DNA of 64,000 nt from an uncultured Endozoicomonas sp. (GCF_947495845.1 NZ_CANMAO010000009.1:61173-125172); one strand, 5' to 3'. Counted from the first letter of the stretch, positions 54,095 through 63,688 are shown. Notes: generated from the sequence alone by a model not told the origin. Program-made: numbers and translations.

Positions 54095-54714
54095 ATTTAA
54101 TCCTGAAAGGTGTGGATATTTGCCTTGATGGCAGGCAACTGTTCTCACAGTTGAGTTGTACTGCTGAGGCTGGAGAAGTACTTTCTGTGCTTGGCTCCAG
54201 TGGGTGTGGTAAGAGCAGTTTGTTGAACTACATCTGTGGAATACTGTCGTCTGAATTTTCTTGTTCCGGTGAGATCATTCTGGCTGGCAGAGTGATTAAT
54301 GATATTCCTTCTCATCAGCGTGGGGTTGGGCTGCAGCTTCAGGATCATCTTCTATTCCCTCACATGACAGTTGGAGAAAACCTGACGTTTGCCTTACCTC
54401 GTAAATACCTCCGAAAAGAGCGAAGGAAAAGGGTGGAGCAAGCTTTATTAGACTGTGGTCTGAAAGGTTATTTTGATCGAGACCCTGCCACTCTGTCAGG
54501 TGGTCAAAAAGCCAGAATCAGTTTAATGCGAACGTTGCTGGCAGAGCCAAAACTGTTGTTGTTGGATGAGCCATTTTCCAAGCTGGATGCCGGGCTGCGA
54601 GGTGCGTTCAGACGTTTTGTGTTTGAGCAGATCGAAGAGCGTAAAATCCCTGCTCTCATGGTGACCCATGATGAGCAGGATATTCCGGATAATGAGAAAG
54701 TGATCAGGCTTTAG
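54091..54714 (+). CDS. ynjD: YnjD-like ABC transporter ATPase
   Basis: 207 residues from a TTG overlapping the permease stop. Walker A is SVLGSSGCGKSSLLNYI (near residue 32), signature ATLSGGQKARISLMRTLL, Walker B KLLLLDEPFSKLD, and the H-loop His is in ALMVTHDEQDI. It powers the transporter in the cytoplasm. It ends with a TAG 3 bases from the convergent fimX-like stop. Confidence 0.92.
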   Translation: MNLILKGVDICLDGRQLFSQLSCTAEAGEVLSVLGSSGCGKSSLLNYICGILSSEFSCSGEIILAGRVINDIPSHQRGVGLQLQDHLLFPHMTVGENLTFALPRKYLRKERRKRVEQALLDCGLKGYFDRDPATLSGGQKARISLMRTLLAEPKLLLLDEPFSKLDAGLRGAFRRFVFEQIEERKIPALMVTHDEQDIPDNEKVIRL

Positions 54715-56825
54715 CCGAAATCAAAGTCCATGGCATCCATCGGTCCGGAAATGTAATACCCTTGGGCGTAATCCACACCGAGCCTCCACAGGTGCGCCAG
54801 CGTTGGAGAGCTTTCTACCATTGGCACAATACAGCGCACATTTTGCTCTCTCAGCTGCCCCAGCATTTCTGTAATTTCTTCATCCCGATCATCACTCAAT
54901 TCACTGGTAAAGCTACCATCGAATCGAACAAATTGAACATTCAGATGCTTCAGCGCTTTCATAGAACGGGAATCGCTCTGGAACCGGGTGATGGCTAACT
55001 GGCAACCAATGCTCTCAATGGATTTGGAAAATTCAACCACCCGTTTCAATTGCTGTAATACAACGCTTTCTGGCATTTGCAATATGATGCTATCAGCAGG
55101 AATACTGCTGGCTTTTAACAGGCCAGTAAGGAAACCTACCAATTCGGCATCCTGAATGGACAGTGGGCTCAAATGGATCAACAGTTTTACTTTCTTACCT
55201 GCTTTATAAAGAGGTGTAAGCTGTCGTATACATTGGCGAATGACCCAGCGATCAATATGAGGCATCAGGCTTGATGATTCTGCCGCGGCCATAAACTCAC
55301 TGGCTTCAATCACCTCACCCTTAGGAGAGTGAAGTCGTAGGAGCACTTCATACTGCTCTTCTTCAGCACCGGTAATATTGATCACGGGCTGATACAGCAG
55401 ATGGAAAGAGTCCTGAGACAGAGCCTGACGAATCATGGCCTGTACATCACCATCGTCGGCTTTTTCTTGCAGCAGTTTTTCTTTTGAATACTGCTCTATT
55501 CGTGGGTTCTCTTTTTTGAGCGCCATTTTATAAGCGTTTTTGGCATCAACGAGTAAGGCGGCCAGATCTTGATCACCGGCTTTCACGGCATAGCCGATGG
55601 TAGCGGTTGTTGTGATGGTTTCATCAGCGCTACCAAATAAGTGGTTTTCAATGGTTTCTTGCAGATTGACTAGCTGATCGTAAATCTTATCTGGATTGCC
55701 AGGAGCCAGTAGCAGGAAAGTATCCTCTGCATATTGGCAACCAATACCGTTGGAAAATTTCTTTAGAATAAGCTCACCAGCTGCGCTCTGAAGGGAGCGA
55801 ATACCGTCATCGCTGTAATCATTTTTGAGTGTCTCGAAATCATCCAGTTGGATAAAAATCAGAGTGGCCTGCTCAGTTTTCTGCAGTGCCGTATCGACTT
55901 TTTTATGGAAGGTTTCTTTCGTGTCAAGAGCTAGCGGCTTCTGAGGCTTTTGTGCGGGTTTTGCCGGTGCTGCTTTTGTATTTGCTTTTTGTTTTGGTGT
56001 TACTACGTTTTTTGGAGCTTCTTTGATTTCTGATTTCTTTTCTGCAGGTTGATCCAGAACCGGAATAGGCAGTAGGGTCAATTGTATGCAGGGTTCATCA
56101 TCATACTCAGCTTCAGAAAGTTGCAGACTAACAAAGGTGTAGTTGCCATCAACATGAGCTAGCTGGCACTCGATAGCTGGTTGAGAAGCGTTGGCATTAA
56201 ATTTCTTTAGTCGCTGCTTGATTTCTGCCTGATGCTGTTGATCAACCAGGTCAATAATCGTTGTGCCTGCGAGATCATCAATATCTTCGTAGCCGACCAG
56301 CTCAAGATAGGCGGCATTGGCGTCTACATGCACTCCGTCGTGTATATAGGCAATGGCTTCTGTAGCGCTTGCGAGCAGTAACTGACAGCGCTTATTGGAC
56401 TCTTCCAGACTTTTTAGGGTGGTATCCAACTTTCGCCGATCATCCAGACTGTTCAGCTCCCTTAACACTGCATGGAGAATATGTTTTTCATTGGTGTTGG
56501 GTATGGCGTCCCGGGCACCGGCAGAAAGCCAGGTGGATGTCTTCTCCGGATTGTATTCAGGCAGTGTGACAATCACTGGAATGTCTTGCTGATATTTTGC
56601 CACAATATTTAGAACGTGCTGGGCGTTCAGCCTTGGCGTTTCCTCCGCACTGAGTATCAGATCCCATTGCTGGTCTTTCAGTGCGTTCTCCATCGTTTCA
56701 ATAGACGAAATATGTTGTACACGGGGGGGCATGCCTGCGGCGCGGAGTAATTTTACCCATCGTTCAACATCATTCGGTGAGTCTTCCAGGGCAAGCAGGC
56801 GTATAGTTTGTTTGCGATAATCCAT
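54711..56825 (-). CDS. fimX: FimX-like degenerate REC–PAS–GGDEF–EAL protein
   Basis: 704 residues. A receiver-like domain (about 1–125, no clear phospho-acceptor motif) is followed by a PAS domain (about 150–265), a Lys/Pro/Ala-rich linker (270–305), a GGDEF-derived domain (310–450) whose signature is YAEDTF instead of GGDEF, and an EAL-derived domain (465–704) with EVLLRL instead of EAL. This is the FimX arrangement: both domains are catalytically dead and the EAL part binds c-di-GMP to steer type IV pilus assembly. In Pseudomonas fimX is next to serB; here the YnjBCD genes intervene. Symbol by architecture. Confidence 0.82.
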   Translation of the reverse strand: MDYRKQTIRLLALEDSPNDVERWVKLLRAAGMPPRVQHISSIETMENALKDQQWDLILSAEETPRLNAQHVLNIVAKYQQDIPVIVTLPEYNPEKTSTWLSAGARDAIPNTNEKHILHAVLRELNSLDDRRKLDTTLKSLEESNKRCQLLLASATEAIAYIHDGVHVDANAAYLELVGYEDIDDLAGTTIIDLVDQQHQAEIKQRLKKFNANASQPAIECQLAHVDGNYTFVSLQLSEAEYDDEPCIQLTLLPIPVLDQPAEKKSEIKEAPKNVVTPKQKANTKAAPAKPAQKPQKPLALDTKETFHKKVDTALQKTEQATLIFIQLDDFETLKNDYSDDGIRSLQSAAGELILKKFSNGIGCQYAEDTFLLLAPGNPDKIYDQLVNLQETIENHLFGSADETITTTATIGYAVKAGDQDLAALLVDAKNAYKMALKKENPRIEQYSKEKLLQEKADDGDVQAMIRQALSQDSFHLLYQPVINITGAEEEQYEVLLRLHSPKGEVIEASEFMAAAESSSLMPHIDRWVIRQCIRQLTPLYKAGKKVKLLIHLSPLSIQDAELVGFLTGLLKASSIPADSIILQMPESVVLQQLKRVVEFSKSIESIGCQLAITRFQSDSRSMKALKHLNVQFVRFDGSFTSELSDDRDEEITEMLGQLREQNVRCIVPMVESSPTLAHLWRLGVDYAQGYYISGPMDAMDFDFG

Positions 56826-56990
56826 TCGGGTAAATCACTGCTTTGATAAAGTCGTAACGTATCTACATCATACGTGATGGGGATTCAAAACGCATCGACC
56901 TAAATCAGTAGTTACTTTGTGTAAGAGACAAACTTATGTTTCAGAGTCTGGCGTATGCTTTATAAGGGCAACCTATTCTCGGTCAGGCTC

Positions 56991-58649
56991 CTAGCCAAAT
57001 AGCTGAATTTGATATTGATTCCATATGCCGTGGCTGGCGATACATTTGACCAACTTTCCTTTTTTTAGAAGATTATTATGAATTAGATCAAATTTGAGCC
57101 CCTCCTTTGCTGCCAGGTTTGGCATGATTAAGGACAGTTCATTGGGGTCTGGTAATATCAGGCATCGTTGGAAGTGGGTAGTATCCTGAGCTTTCTGGGT
57201 TAAGGATATGGCGCCCGCTTCTACAGCCGACGTCAGTAATCCGGTACCAAGGGTGAGCTCGTTGTCATTAAATACGCCAAGCCAGCGCACATCATAAAGT
57301 GTCCAGGGTGTTCCCGAGGTTTGACGGATGCCAATCAGTTCGCTGGGATGGATTTGTTGTGGTAGCTTATTTTTGATTTTCAGGCAAAAGCCTTTATTGC
57401 TGGTGTTGGATATTTCGACTTTCATAGAGGTCTGCTGCTTTCCATCGGCACCGCTGTTAGCTTGAAAGTCAACTACCTTGTCCGAAACAATATTACCGAC
57501 CCGTTCATCTTCTGTTAAATCGGTATCATGGGCTGATGACCATACATCTTTGTTATCATCTTCGAAGTTGCTTTTTCCTGTATTTTTTGAGTAAACGGCT
57601 ACGATGTCGTCGAAATGGCGTTTGCCGGATAAAAAGTAGTGTAAGCCCGTAAACCCAATGCAAACTTCGCATTGCTCGAACGACTTTTGTCGTGGGGATG
57701 ATCTTTTCTGAATATGCCCCCAGCTGAGTAGCAGGTGGTCAATCAGGTCTGCGGGCATGGCTTCAGTTGCTTTGTTTTCAGTTTTTAACTTTTGCAAGTG
57801 TGCAGTAAGCACTCTTACATCCAGACCAATGACACCCTCTTGCTGTTGATCTGGTTTTGGTAGCGCATATTGCAGGCCATCGTCTTGCATTAGGTTGGCG
57901 GCGTAGTAAATAGAGAGTCCACTTTTGGGGTCAATTTTCCCATGTCCACTCCACAGGCTGAGGATTTGCCAGACTTTCTGGATTTGCTGGTTAGAGAGTT
58001 TGTTGGTGTCTGTACGGGATAGCAAAAGCGCCCGTTTGTAATGGTTTTCGGTCGACATGATTTTTGACTGGCTGTCAAAAGGGTCTGCTTGCTGTGTTTG
58101 CAAAAAATTATGCTGCTTGGCAATTTGATAGAGCTTGTGGAGTTGGAGCCATAACCCCGAAGTTGCCGGTCGGTAGAGCAGGCACTGGAAAAGGTATGTG
58201 AGAGCTGAGTCAGACATGGCTCGATGGAGTGCTGTTGCCAAGCGCTCTCCGGTATTATTCTTGTCGATGTAACATTGGACAACGGCTTGATAGGCTGTAG
58301 CCAGACCGCGATGAAGTAAGTGGCAGATGTTGAAGCGAGCCTGCTGTTTGTCGTCGAGAAATATGTTCCTTTTCAGGTGGCGCTGGTAAAGAGTTGTAGT
58401 GGTTGACAGTGCTGGCGTTCGCAGCATCTCAACAAGCTTGTATAGCTCATCAGGATCGGAATCTAATCGAACCAAATTGTCCAGCGCTTGAACCAGTCGC
58501 TCACCATTCTTGAAATGGTCAGTTGCCGATAAGCTGGAAAGCCAATGCTCTACATTACTGGCGTTAGAGTCTGCATTGGCTGAGAAAAATTCCAGCGAAG
58601 CGAGGTTGCGAGCAGGCAGCTCCAACCGCAGTGAGTCTGTAGAATCCAT
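56991..58649 (-). CDS. Large PilZ-like protein next to fimX
   Basis: 552 residues, with a helical N-terminal region (about 1–400: LERLVQALDNLVRLDSDPDE-like helices) and a C-terminal domain (about 405–510) resembling PilZ. The NxSxxG half of the c-di-GMP motif is present as NTSNKG (near residue 415), but the RxxxR part upstream is not obvious (DERVGNIVSDK), so nucleotide binding is uncertain. The strand pattern WTLYDVRWLG fits a PilZ barrel. The gene is just upstream of fimX on the same strand with a gap of about 165 bases, suggesting related work in pilus or surface control. Confidence 0.7.
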   Translation of the reverse strand: MDSTDSLRLELPARNLASLEFFSANADSNASNVEHWLSSLSATDHFKNGERLVQALDNLVRLDSDPDELYKLVEMLRTPALSTTTTLYQRHLKRNIFLDDKQQARFNICHLLHRGLATAYQAVVQCYIDKNNTGERLATALHRAMSDSALTYLFQCLLYRPATSGLWLQLHKLYQIAKQHNFLQTQQADPFDSQSKIMSTENHYKRALLLSRTDTNKLSNQQIQKVWQILSLWSGHGKIDPKSGLSIYYAANLMQDDGLQYALPKPDQQQEGVIGLDVRVLTAHLQKLKTENKATEAMPADLIDHLLLSWGHIQKRSSPRQKSFEQCEVCIGFTGLHYFLSGKRHFDDIVAVYSKNTGKSNFEDDNKDVWSSAHDTDLTEDERVGNIVSDKVVDFQANSGADGKQQTSMKVEISNTSNKGFCLKIKNKLPQQIHPSELIGIRQTSGTPWTLYDVRWLGVFNDNELTLGTGLLTSAVEAGAISLTQKAQDTTHFQRCLILPDPNELSLIMPNLAAKEGLKFDLIHNNLLKKGKLVKCIASHGIWNQYQIQLFG

Positions 58650-58796
58650 TCTTTAATCCCAAATCCATGGGGCTGAACATCCTGATCAGCGGTGTTATCT
58701 TTTGCGAAATCCTGTGGCGAACACGTTATATAATAAATTTGATGTTCATAATATGCCAGCCTTGTCGAACCTGTATCGGCGTTTTAACGCATTCAG

Positions 58797-59840
58797 CTAG
58801 TTGATCCAGGTTTTCCCCGGCTTTCCCGGTATTTCACGAACCAGCTTTGGAACGAGGTATCCTGGGCATTCCGCCATAACGCCTTGGATCAGTTCTCTTG
58901 CAGCTGCATCAGGCACATCAAAATGTGCGGCGCCTTTTACCGGATCCAAAACGTGCAAATAATAAGGGAGCACACCGGCGTTAAATAATACGTTACTCAA
59001 CTCAGTCAGAGCGCTAACGCTGTCATTGATACCCCTTAACAGAACAGACTGATTCAACAGAGTTACGCCCGCCTGTCGAAGCTTGTTCATTGCGTCAGCG
59101 ACGGCATCATCAATCTCGTTGGCATGATTGGCATGAATAACCATAACGGGTTTAATCCGGTGACCAGTAAACCAGCCAATCATCTCATCGGTTATACGCT
59201 CAGGAATCACAACCGGTAATCGCGAATGAATTCTCAGGGTCTCAACGTGAGGAATGCCGTTCAACTCCAGCGCTAATTTCTGCAGTCGACGATCGCTGGT
59301 GGCCAGCGGGTCGCCACCACTGAGAATCACTTCTTTTATTGTTGAGTCGGAGCGTATGTAATCCATTGCCCTTGACCAGCTTTCGCGATCCAGACGATTA
59401 TCCTGGTACGGGAAATGGCGGCGAAAACAGAACCGGCAATTCACCGCACAGGCGCTCCCCACAATTAATAACATCCGTCCGTGGTATTTATGGATAACGC
59501 CATCCACCGGATTTTGAGTTTGTTCTGCCAGCGGGTCTAAACCAAAGCCTTCAACCTCATCACACTCGGCGCCAAGAGGAAGAACCTGCTTTAACAGAGG
59601 GTCGTCAAGGTTACCGTATTCCATCCGGTGAACATAAGAATGTGGCACCCGCAGTGCAAAGTGGTCGCTGGCTTGCAAGGCGGCAGGCAGTAATTCCTGA
59701 CTCAATCCCATCATCGATAACAGCTGTTCTGGAGAGTTGACCGTATTCGCCAGTTGTTCCTGCCAGCTACTGAAATCATCAATGGTCTGTGCACTGATCT
59801 GCTCACTCATCTGCACAACGAGCTCGGAACGGGTTATCAT
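58797..59840 (-). CDS. epmB: EF-P (R)-β-lysylation lysine 2,3-aminomutase
   Basis: 347 residues from the ATG at 59840 (MITRSELVVQMSEQ); a start at 59870 would overlap the efp start. It is a KamA-like radical SAM enzyme with CxxxCxxC in CAVNCRFCFRRHFPY, EVILSGGDPLATSD, and a PLP-lysine region near the C terminus. It turns lysine into (R)-β-lysine for EF-P modification. It is divergent from efp with only 29 bases between the starts, so each promoter must overlap the other gene or lie upstream of it. Confidence 0.95.
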   Translation of the reverse strand: MITRSELVVQMSEQISAQTIDDFSSWQEQLANTVNSPEQLLSMMGLSQELLPAALQASDHFALRVPHSYVHRMEYGNLDDPLLKQVLPLGAECDEVEGFGLDPLAEQTQNPVDGVIHKYHGRMLLIVGSACAVNCRFCFRRHFPYQDNRLDRESWSRAMDYIRSDSTIKEVILSGGDPLATSDRRLQKLALELNGIPHVETLRIHSRLPVVIPERITDEMIGWFTGHRIKPVMVIHANHANEIDDAVADAMNKLRQAGVTLLNQSVLLRGINDSVSALTELSNVLFNAGVLPYYLHVLDPVKGAAHFDVPDAAARELIQGVMAECPGYLVPKLVREIPGKPGKTWIN

Positions 59841-59869
59841 AGGGGTTTTTGATCTCCTGGTAAGGTCCA

Positions 59870-60439
59870 ATGGCTATTTATAGTACCAATGAGTTTCGTT
59901 CAGGTCTCAAAGTAATGCTTGAGGGTGATCCATGCTCAATCATTGAGAACGAATTTGTTAAGCCGGGTAAAGGTCAGGCCTTTAACCGGGTAAAATTCCG
60001 TAACCTGATGTCCGGTCGAGTCTGGGAGCGCACGTTCAAATCCGGTGAAAGCCTGGAAGGCGCAGACGTCATGGACCTCGATATGGAATACCTCTACACC
60101 GACGGTGAATTCTGGCATTTCATGATGACCGATGGTTCTTACGAGCAGCATGCTGCTACCAAAGAAGCGGTTGGCGACACCATCGACTGGCTCAAAGAAC
60201 AGGGAGTTTACTCTGTCACTCTTTATAATGGTAATCCGCTGTCTGTCACCGCTCCGAACTTCGTTGAGTTGCAAGTGGTGGAAACCGATCCTGGCCTGAA
60301 GGGTGACACTGCCCAGGGTGGTTCTAAACCGGCCAAGCTCAGCACCGGTGCTACTGTTAAGGTGCCTCTGTTCATCGTGGAAGGTGAAATGCTGAAAATC
60401 GATACGCGTACTGGTGAGTACGTTGGACGTGTGAAGTAA
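59870..60439 (+). CDS. efp: Elongation factor P
   Basis: 189 residues, full length. Domain I carries Lys34 in [15 protein letters not shown], the β-lysylation site that matches the epmA/epmB genes here. The C-terminal domains end with [15 protein letters not shown] relieves ribosome stalling at proline runs. GGTAAGG precedes the ATG. Downstream are a dispersed repeat and an accessory protease ORF before epmA. Confidence 0.97.
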   Translation: MAIYSTNEFRSGLKVMLEGDPCSIIENEFVKPGKGQAFNRVKFRNLMSGRVWERTFKSGESLEGADVMDLDMEYLYTDGEFWHFMMTDGSYEQHAATKEAVGDTIDWLKEQGVYSVTLYNGNPLSVTAPNFVELQVVETDPGLKGDTAQGGSKPAKLSTGATVKVPLFIVEGEMLKIDTRTGEYVGRVK

Positions 60440-60536
60440 GCTGCACCCTGCAGACGGTTTGCCTTCATGCAAGCCGATGATTTGCAATGAGCCATCAATA
60501 AAGGTGGCTCATTGCAATGTCCCTATCTACAAATTA

Positions 60537-60727
60537 TACCAATGTCGTTTTTAAATTGTGGAGTGAGCAAGTTATTTTGTAATACTGGGCAATACCCGAG
60601 GGCATAAAGGCGAAGCGACGAGTCATAGCCTTTATGCCCTTGGGTAGTAGCTATGGCGAGGAACTTCAACGCAGATCCAGTCGCACAAAATGACTGCGCA
60701 GCCCATAATTTAAAAACAGAATTGGTA
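60537..60727 (-). repeat. Dispersed MITE-like repeat, copy C
   Basis: 191 bp with TACCAAT (60537–60543) and ATTGGTA (60721–60727) at its ends, in the opposite orientation to copies A and B. Core segments are CCATAATTTAAAAACAGAAT, GCTATGGCGAGGAACTTCAA and the hairpin with ATACCCGAGGGCATAAAGG. It separates efp from the calpain-like ORF. The rest of the 60440–60879 spacer shows only the ribosome-binding site of the next ORF. Confidence 0.85.
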
Positions 60728-60879
60728 TTAACCATTCAACCCCTCTCTCATTCTGCCATATTCTTTATCAAGCCTTAACGGCTTAGGTTGTTACCTTTTA
60801 TCTGATAACTGGGTTGAGCCTCGTCTGAGAGTTTGTGTATCCGTACCAATGAAATGACAACGTTGAATGGAGAGTAATT

Positions 60880-62253
60880 ATGGGTCCCTCAGGAAAAATT
60901 GGGGGCGGGTCACAGGCGTATATTAGAGGGGATAACGCCGCCTAGCCTCAGCCGAGATCAGCAGCAAAATCATGGTTGGCAGAACGGTTTAAGCAAGGGC
61001 CTATTTCGGTGGCAATACCGAGGGAAGTGCAAAAATCAGGGTTTCATCATCTGTTTGATAGAAAAGTGCGTGCATTACAGGCAGTTTCAAAAGTTGTCTC
61101 AAAACTTAATAAAGTCCCTCCTTTGACCCTGCCAGGATGGGGTGATCGATCCGACAATAAGCAATCTGTTGGTACCAGCATTGCCAGTCCTGTTTCGGAT
61201 ATTGATTTAGGGGAGTTTGCGTGCATTTATGTTGATGACGCCAATGGGCAAAGCTCGATTGCAGGTGATTGGTGCATAGTAGAAGACTCAAAGTGGCAGA
61301 CGGTTGGAAAAGAGGGTGCTGATAATCTAACTACTCCAAATGTCATTGTCTTACCCGAACACCGCGATAGGGAGCGTGAAGCGGCAATATTTATGAGAGG
61401 TGAGCCAGTTTTCTCTGATATCAGGCAGAATGTAAGACGTAAAACCTGTTATTTAAACGCCTCTCTGGCCGCATACTTAGCCAATAAAGATAGCGTGGAA
61501 ATTCTTAAAAACACCATGACGGCTAATGAGAAGTCACTGTGTATTTCTCTTTATCACCCTGATTCAAAGAGTGATGTCAGCATTGAAACCCCTCTCGAAC
61601 GAGACGAGAAGACATTCTCCTATTCAAAAAACGGCAGTTTATGGGTGGCCTCATTCGAAAAGGCCTTCTATGCCATCAACGCAGTTACTCAAGCGTCGAA
61701 AAGTGGTTTGCAACCGGGAAGGAAAAAAGCGGTTCAAATCCCGCAAGATCTTTCAGTGTTAGACTGGTGTACTTTGCGTCATGCACTGGAGAGTTTGCCT
61801 TTCGTACCGTCAGCCTTTGAGAGTCCTTCCAGTGAACCTGTTCAGATGCTGCTTGATCCAGACATGGTGGAACTGGTGCGCGCCAATGTTCAGCAGAAAG
61901 TCCCCGTAATTCTAGGTAGCAAATCAGCAAGAGATATTGATAAGACGTTTGCTGTAACCAGTGGGATTCCTTCAAACCACGCGGTAGCAGTGATCAGAGA
62001 AGCGTATTACGAGAATAATGACGGCCAGAAAGTTGAAGGCGTTTTATTATTTGATCCTCATGGGGACGGTGCAGCGAATCAGAATGCTCTCGATGCATTG
62101 ATGAATGGACAAGCACAAAAGAACGTCAATATAAGCAATATCCCAGCTATTACTTTTGTTCCTTGGCGTGAGCTACCTGATAATTTTGCCGAAGCCGTCG
62201 TCGCAAAAGGCGTTGCTTCTTCTATTAAAAAAACGCGCCTGAAACAACGCTGA
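60880..62253 (+). pseudogene. Calpain-family (C2) cysteine protease ORF with one in-frame TAG
   Basis: From an ATG at 60880 with GGAG upstream, one frame runs to 62253 with a single TAG at codon 22 (60943–60945). The uninterrupted part (TTG at 60976, 425 residues) shows calpain hallmarks: DIRQNVRRKTCYLNASLAAY with an oxyanion Gln and Cys158; SLWVASFEKAFYAI, equal to the calpain LWV..LEKAY helix; SNHAVAVIREAYY with His335; and LLFDPHGDG with Asp360 in the L-x-[ND]-P-x-G motif (Asn in most calpains). His-to-Asp spacing is 25, as in calpains (24). No signal peptide is seen. It may be an amber-inactivated gene, a read-through gene, or use the weak TTG. Confidence 0.75.
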
Positions 62254-62314
62254 TTGAGTGCTACCCTACGACCTGTATCAAAATTATGACTAGTCGCACT
62301 ATTGGAGAAACGCT

Positions 62315-63304
62315 GTGACAGAACAACTCTGGCGCCCATCGGGATCGATGATGGCTCTGCGTGAAAGAGCGCATCTTTTGCGAAAGATAAGAGCATATTT
62401 TGATGGGCAGGGTGTTATGGAAGTCGAAACGCCTATTCTGTCTAGCAGTGCAACAGTGGATGTTTATATAGATAGCTTTACCTCCGAATTCACACCCATT
62501 GGTCATGATCAGAACCAGCTCTGTTATTTGCGCACCTCGCCTGAATTTTCCATGAAGCGACTGCTGGCCTCTGGCAGTGGTGATATTTATTCGCTTGGGC
62601 GTGTATTTCGCAACGGTGAAGCTGGTGGCCGTCATAACCCGGAGTTCACCATGCTGGAGTGGTATCGAGTGGGGATGACAGATCAGACCCTGATGGATGA
62701 CATGTCATCGTTGTTATCCAGCATCTGCAACTATAAAGAGGTAAGACGAGTCAGTTACGGGGAGCTGTTTGAGAGCGCCCTGGGCATTAACCCTTATCTG
62801 GCTTCTGATGAAGAGTTGGGCAGCATGGTGGGTGAACGCATTGACGCAAAACTTCAGGGGTTGGAACGAAATGACTGCCTGGATCTATTGTTCTCCAAAT
62901 TTATTGAGCCTGAGCTGGGCGGCATAAGTGAAGATGGGTTGGAGGGTTGCTTTGTCTATGACTACCCCGTAACGATGTCCGCTCTGGCAAAAGAAAGCTT
63001 GAATAAAAAAGGGCAACCTGTTTCCTCGAGGTTTGAGCTCTTTATTAACGGAGTCGAATTGGCGAATGGCTATCACGAGTTGACTGATGGTGATGAGCAG
63101 GAGAAGCGCTTTGAAGACGAGCGTATGAAAAGACAGCAAAGAGGATATGATCTTTATCCTTATGATCAGCATATGGTGGATGCACTAAAACATGGAATGC
63201 CAGACTGTGCTGGAGTGGCGCTCGGTATTGATCGACTACTGATGCTTTTATTAGGCACCAATAACATCGCTGATGTTCTGGCTTTTGATTTTCAGCGGGC
63301 ATAA
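62315..63304 (+). CDS. epmA: EF-P–(R)-β-lysine ligase
   Basis: 329 residues from a GTG after TGGAG. It is a class II lysyl-tRNA-synthetase paralogue lacking the anticodon-binding domain: motif 1 around YFDGQGVMEVETPILSSSA, motif 2 FRNGEAGGRHNPEFTMLEWY, motif 3 GVALGIDRLLMLLLG. It ligates β-lysine to Lys34 of EF-P. Gene order efp–(insertion)–epmA suggests the accessory ORF and repeat split an older efp–epmA neighbourhood. The rRNA promoter region follows. Confidence 0.96.
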   Translation: MTEQLWRPSGSMMALRERAHLLRKIRAYFDGQGVMEVETPILSSSATVDVYIDSFTSEFTPIGHDQNQLCYLRTSPEFSMKRLLASGSGDIYSLGRVFRNGEAGGRHNPEFTMLEWYRVGMTDQTLMDDMSSLLSSICNYKEVRRVSYGELFESALGINPYLASDEELGSMVGERIDAKLQGLERNDCLDLLFSKFIEPELGGISEDGLEGCFVYDYPVTMSALAKESLNKKGQPVSSRFELFINGVELANGYHELTDGDEQEKRFEDERMKRQQRGYDLYPYDQHMVDALKHGMPDCAGVALGIDRLLMLLLGTNNIADVLAFDFQRA

Positions 63305-63323
63305 ATTAATTTCAAAACACCCC

Positions 63324-63351
63324 TTGCCAAAAACGACAATGTGCGTAAAAT
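63324..63351 (+). promoter_or_regulatory. rRNA operon promoter, first
   Basis: TTGCCA and TAAAAT are separated by 16 bp and followed by GCGCCCC, a GC-rich discriminator as in stringently controlled rRNA promoters. Confidence 0.65.
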
Positions 63352-63471
63352 GCGCCCCTCTTCCACGGACGATCTCCAGCGAGAAAGCCAACGTGAGCTG
63401 ATGAGGATTCATCACTAACAGGAAGAGTGATTTGAAAACGATTGCTTGAATCAAACGATGAAAACAACCGA

Positions 63472-63499
63472 TTGACAAATCAACGAGGTGCGGTAATAT
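63472..63499 (+). promoter_or_regulatory. rRNA operon promoter, second
   Basis: A perfect TTGACA and TAATAT with 16-bp spacing, then CGCCTCC as GC-rich discriminator. It is preceded by a TGAAAACGAT-TGCTTGA direct repeat (63432 and 63551 copies), suggesting promoter duplication. Confidence 0.85.
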
Positions 63500-63564
63500 T
63501 CGCCTCCGCTGACACGGTCTGAACGACAACGTTAGCGAGTTGAAAGGCATCTGAAAACGATCGC

Positions 63565-63592
63565 TTGACAACGAAAGTCGCTTCGGTATGAT
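63565..63592 (+). promoter_or_regulatory. rRNA operon promoter, third
   Basis: TTGACA and TATGAT with 16-bp spacing, followed by AGCGGCC. It is about 340 bases before the 16S start and is the promoter nearest the mature RNA. Confidence 0.85.
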
Positions 63593-63676
63593 AGCGGCCT
63601 CGCTGATCGGCCCTCTTGTAGAGGAAAGTCGCCGATTGGAGATTAGATAAGACGCGCCACGGCACGCACTGATCAG

Positions 63677-63688
63677 GTTCTTTAACAA
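63677..63688 (+). promoter_or_regulatory. boxA antitermination element
   Basis: GTTCTTTAACAA matches the boxA consensus TGCTCTTTAACA closely and lies in the leader between the promoters and 16S, where Nus factors load. Confidence 0.85.

Noticed and set aside
60581..60660. Possible tRNA or small RNA in the hairpin of repeat copy C
   Set aside because: The hairpin is part of the dispersed repeat seen in two other places; no cloverleaf with T-loop GTTCGA-type bases was found.
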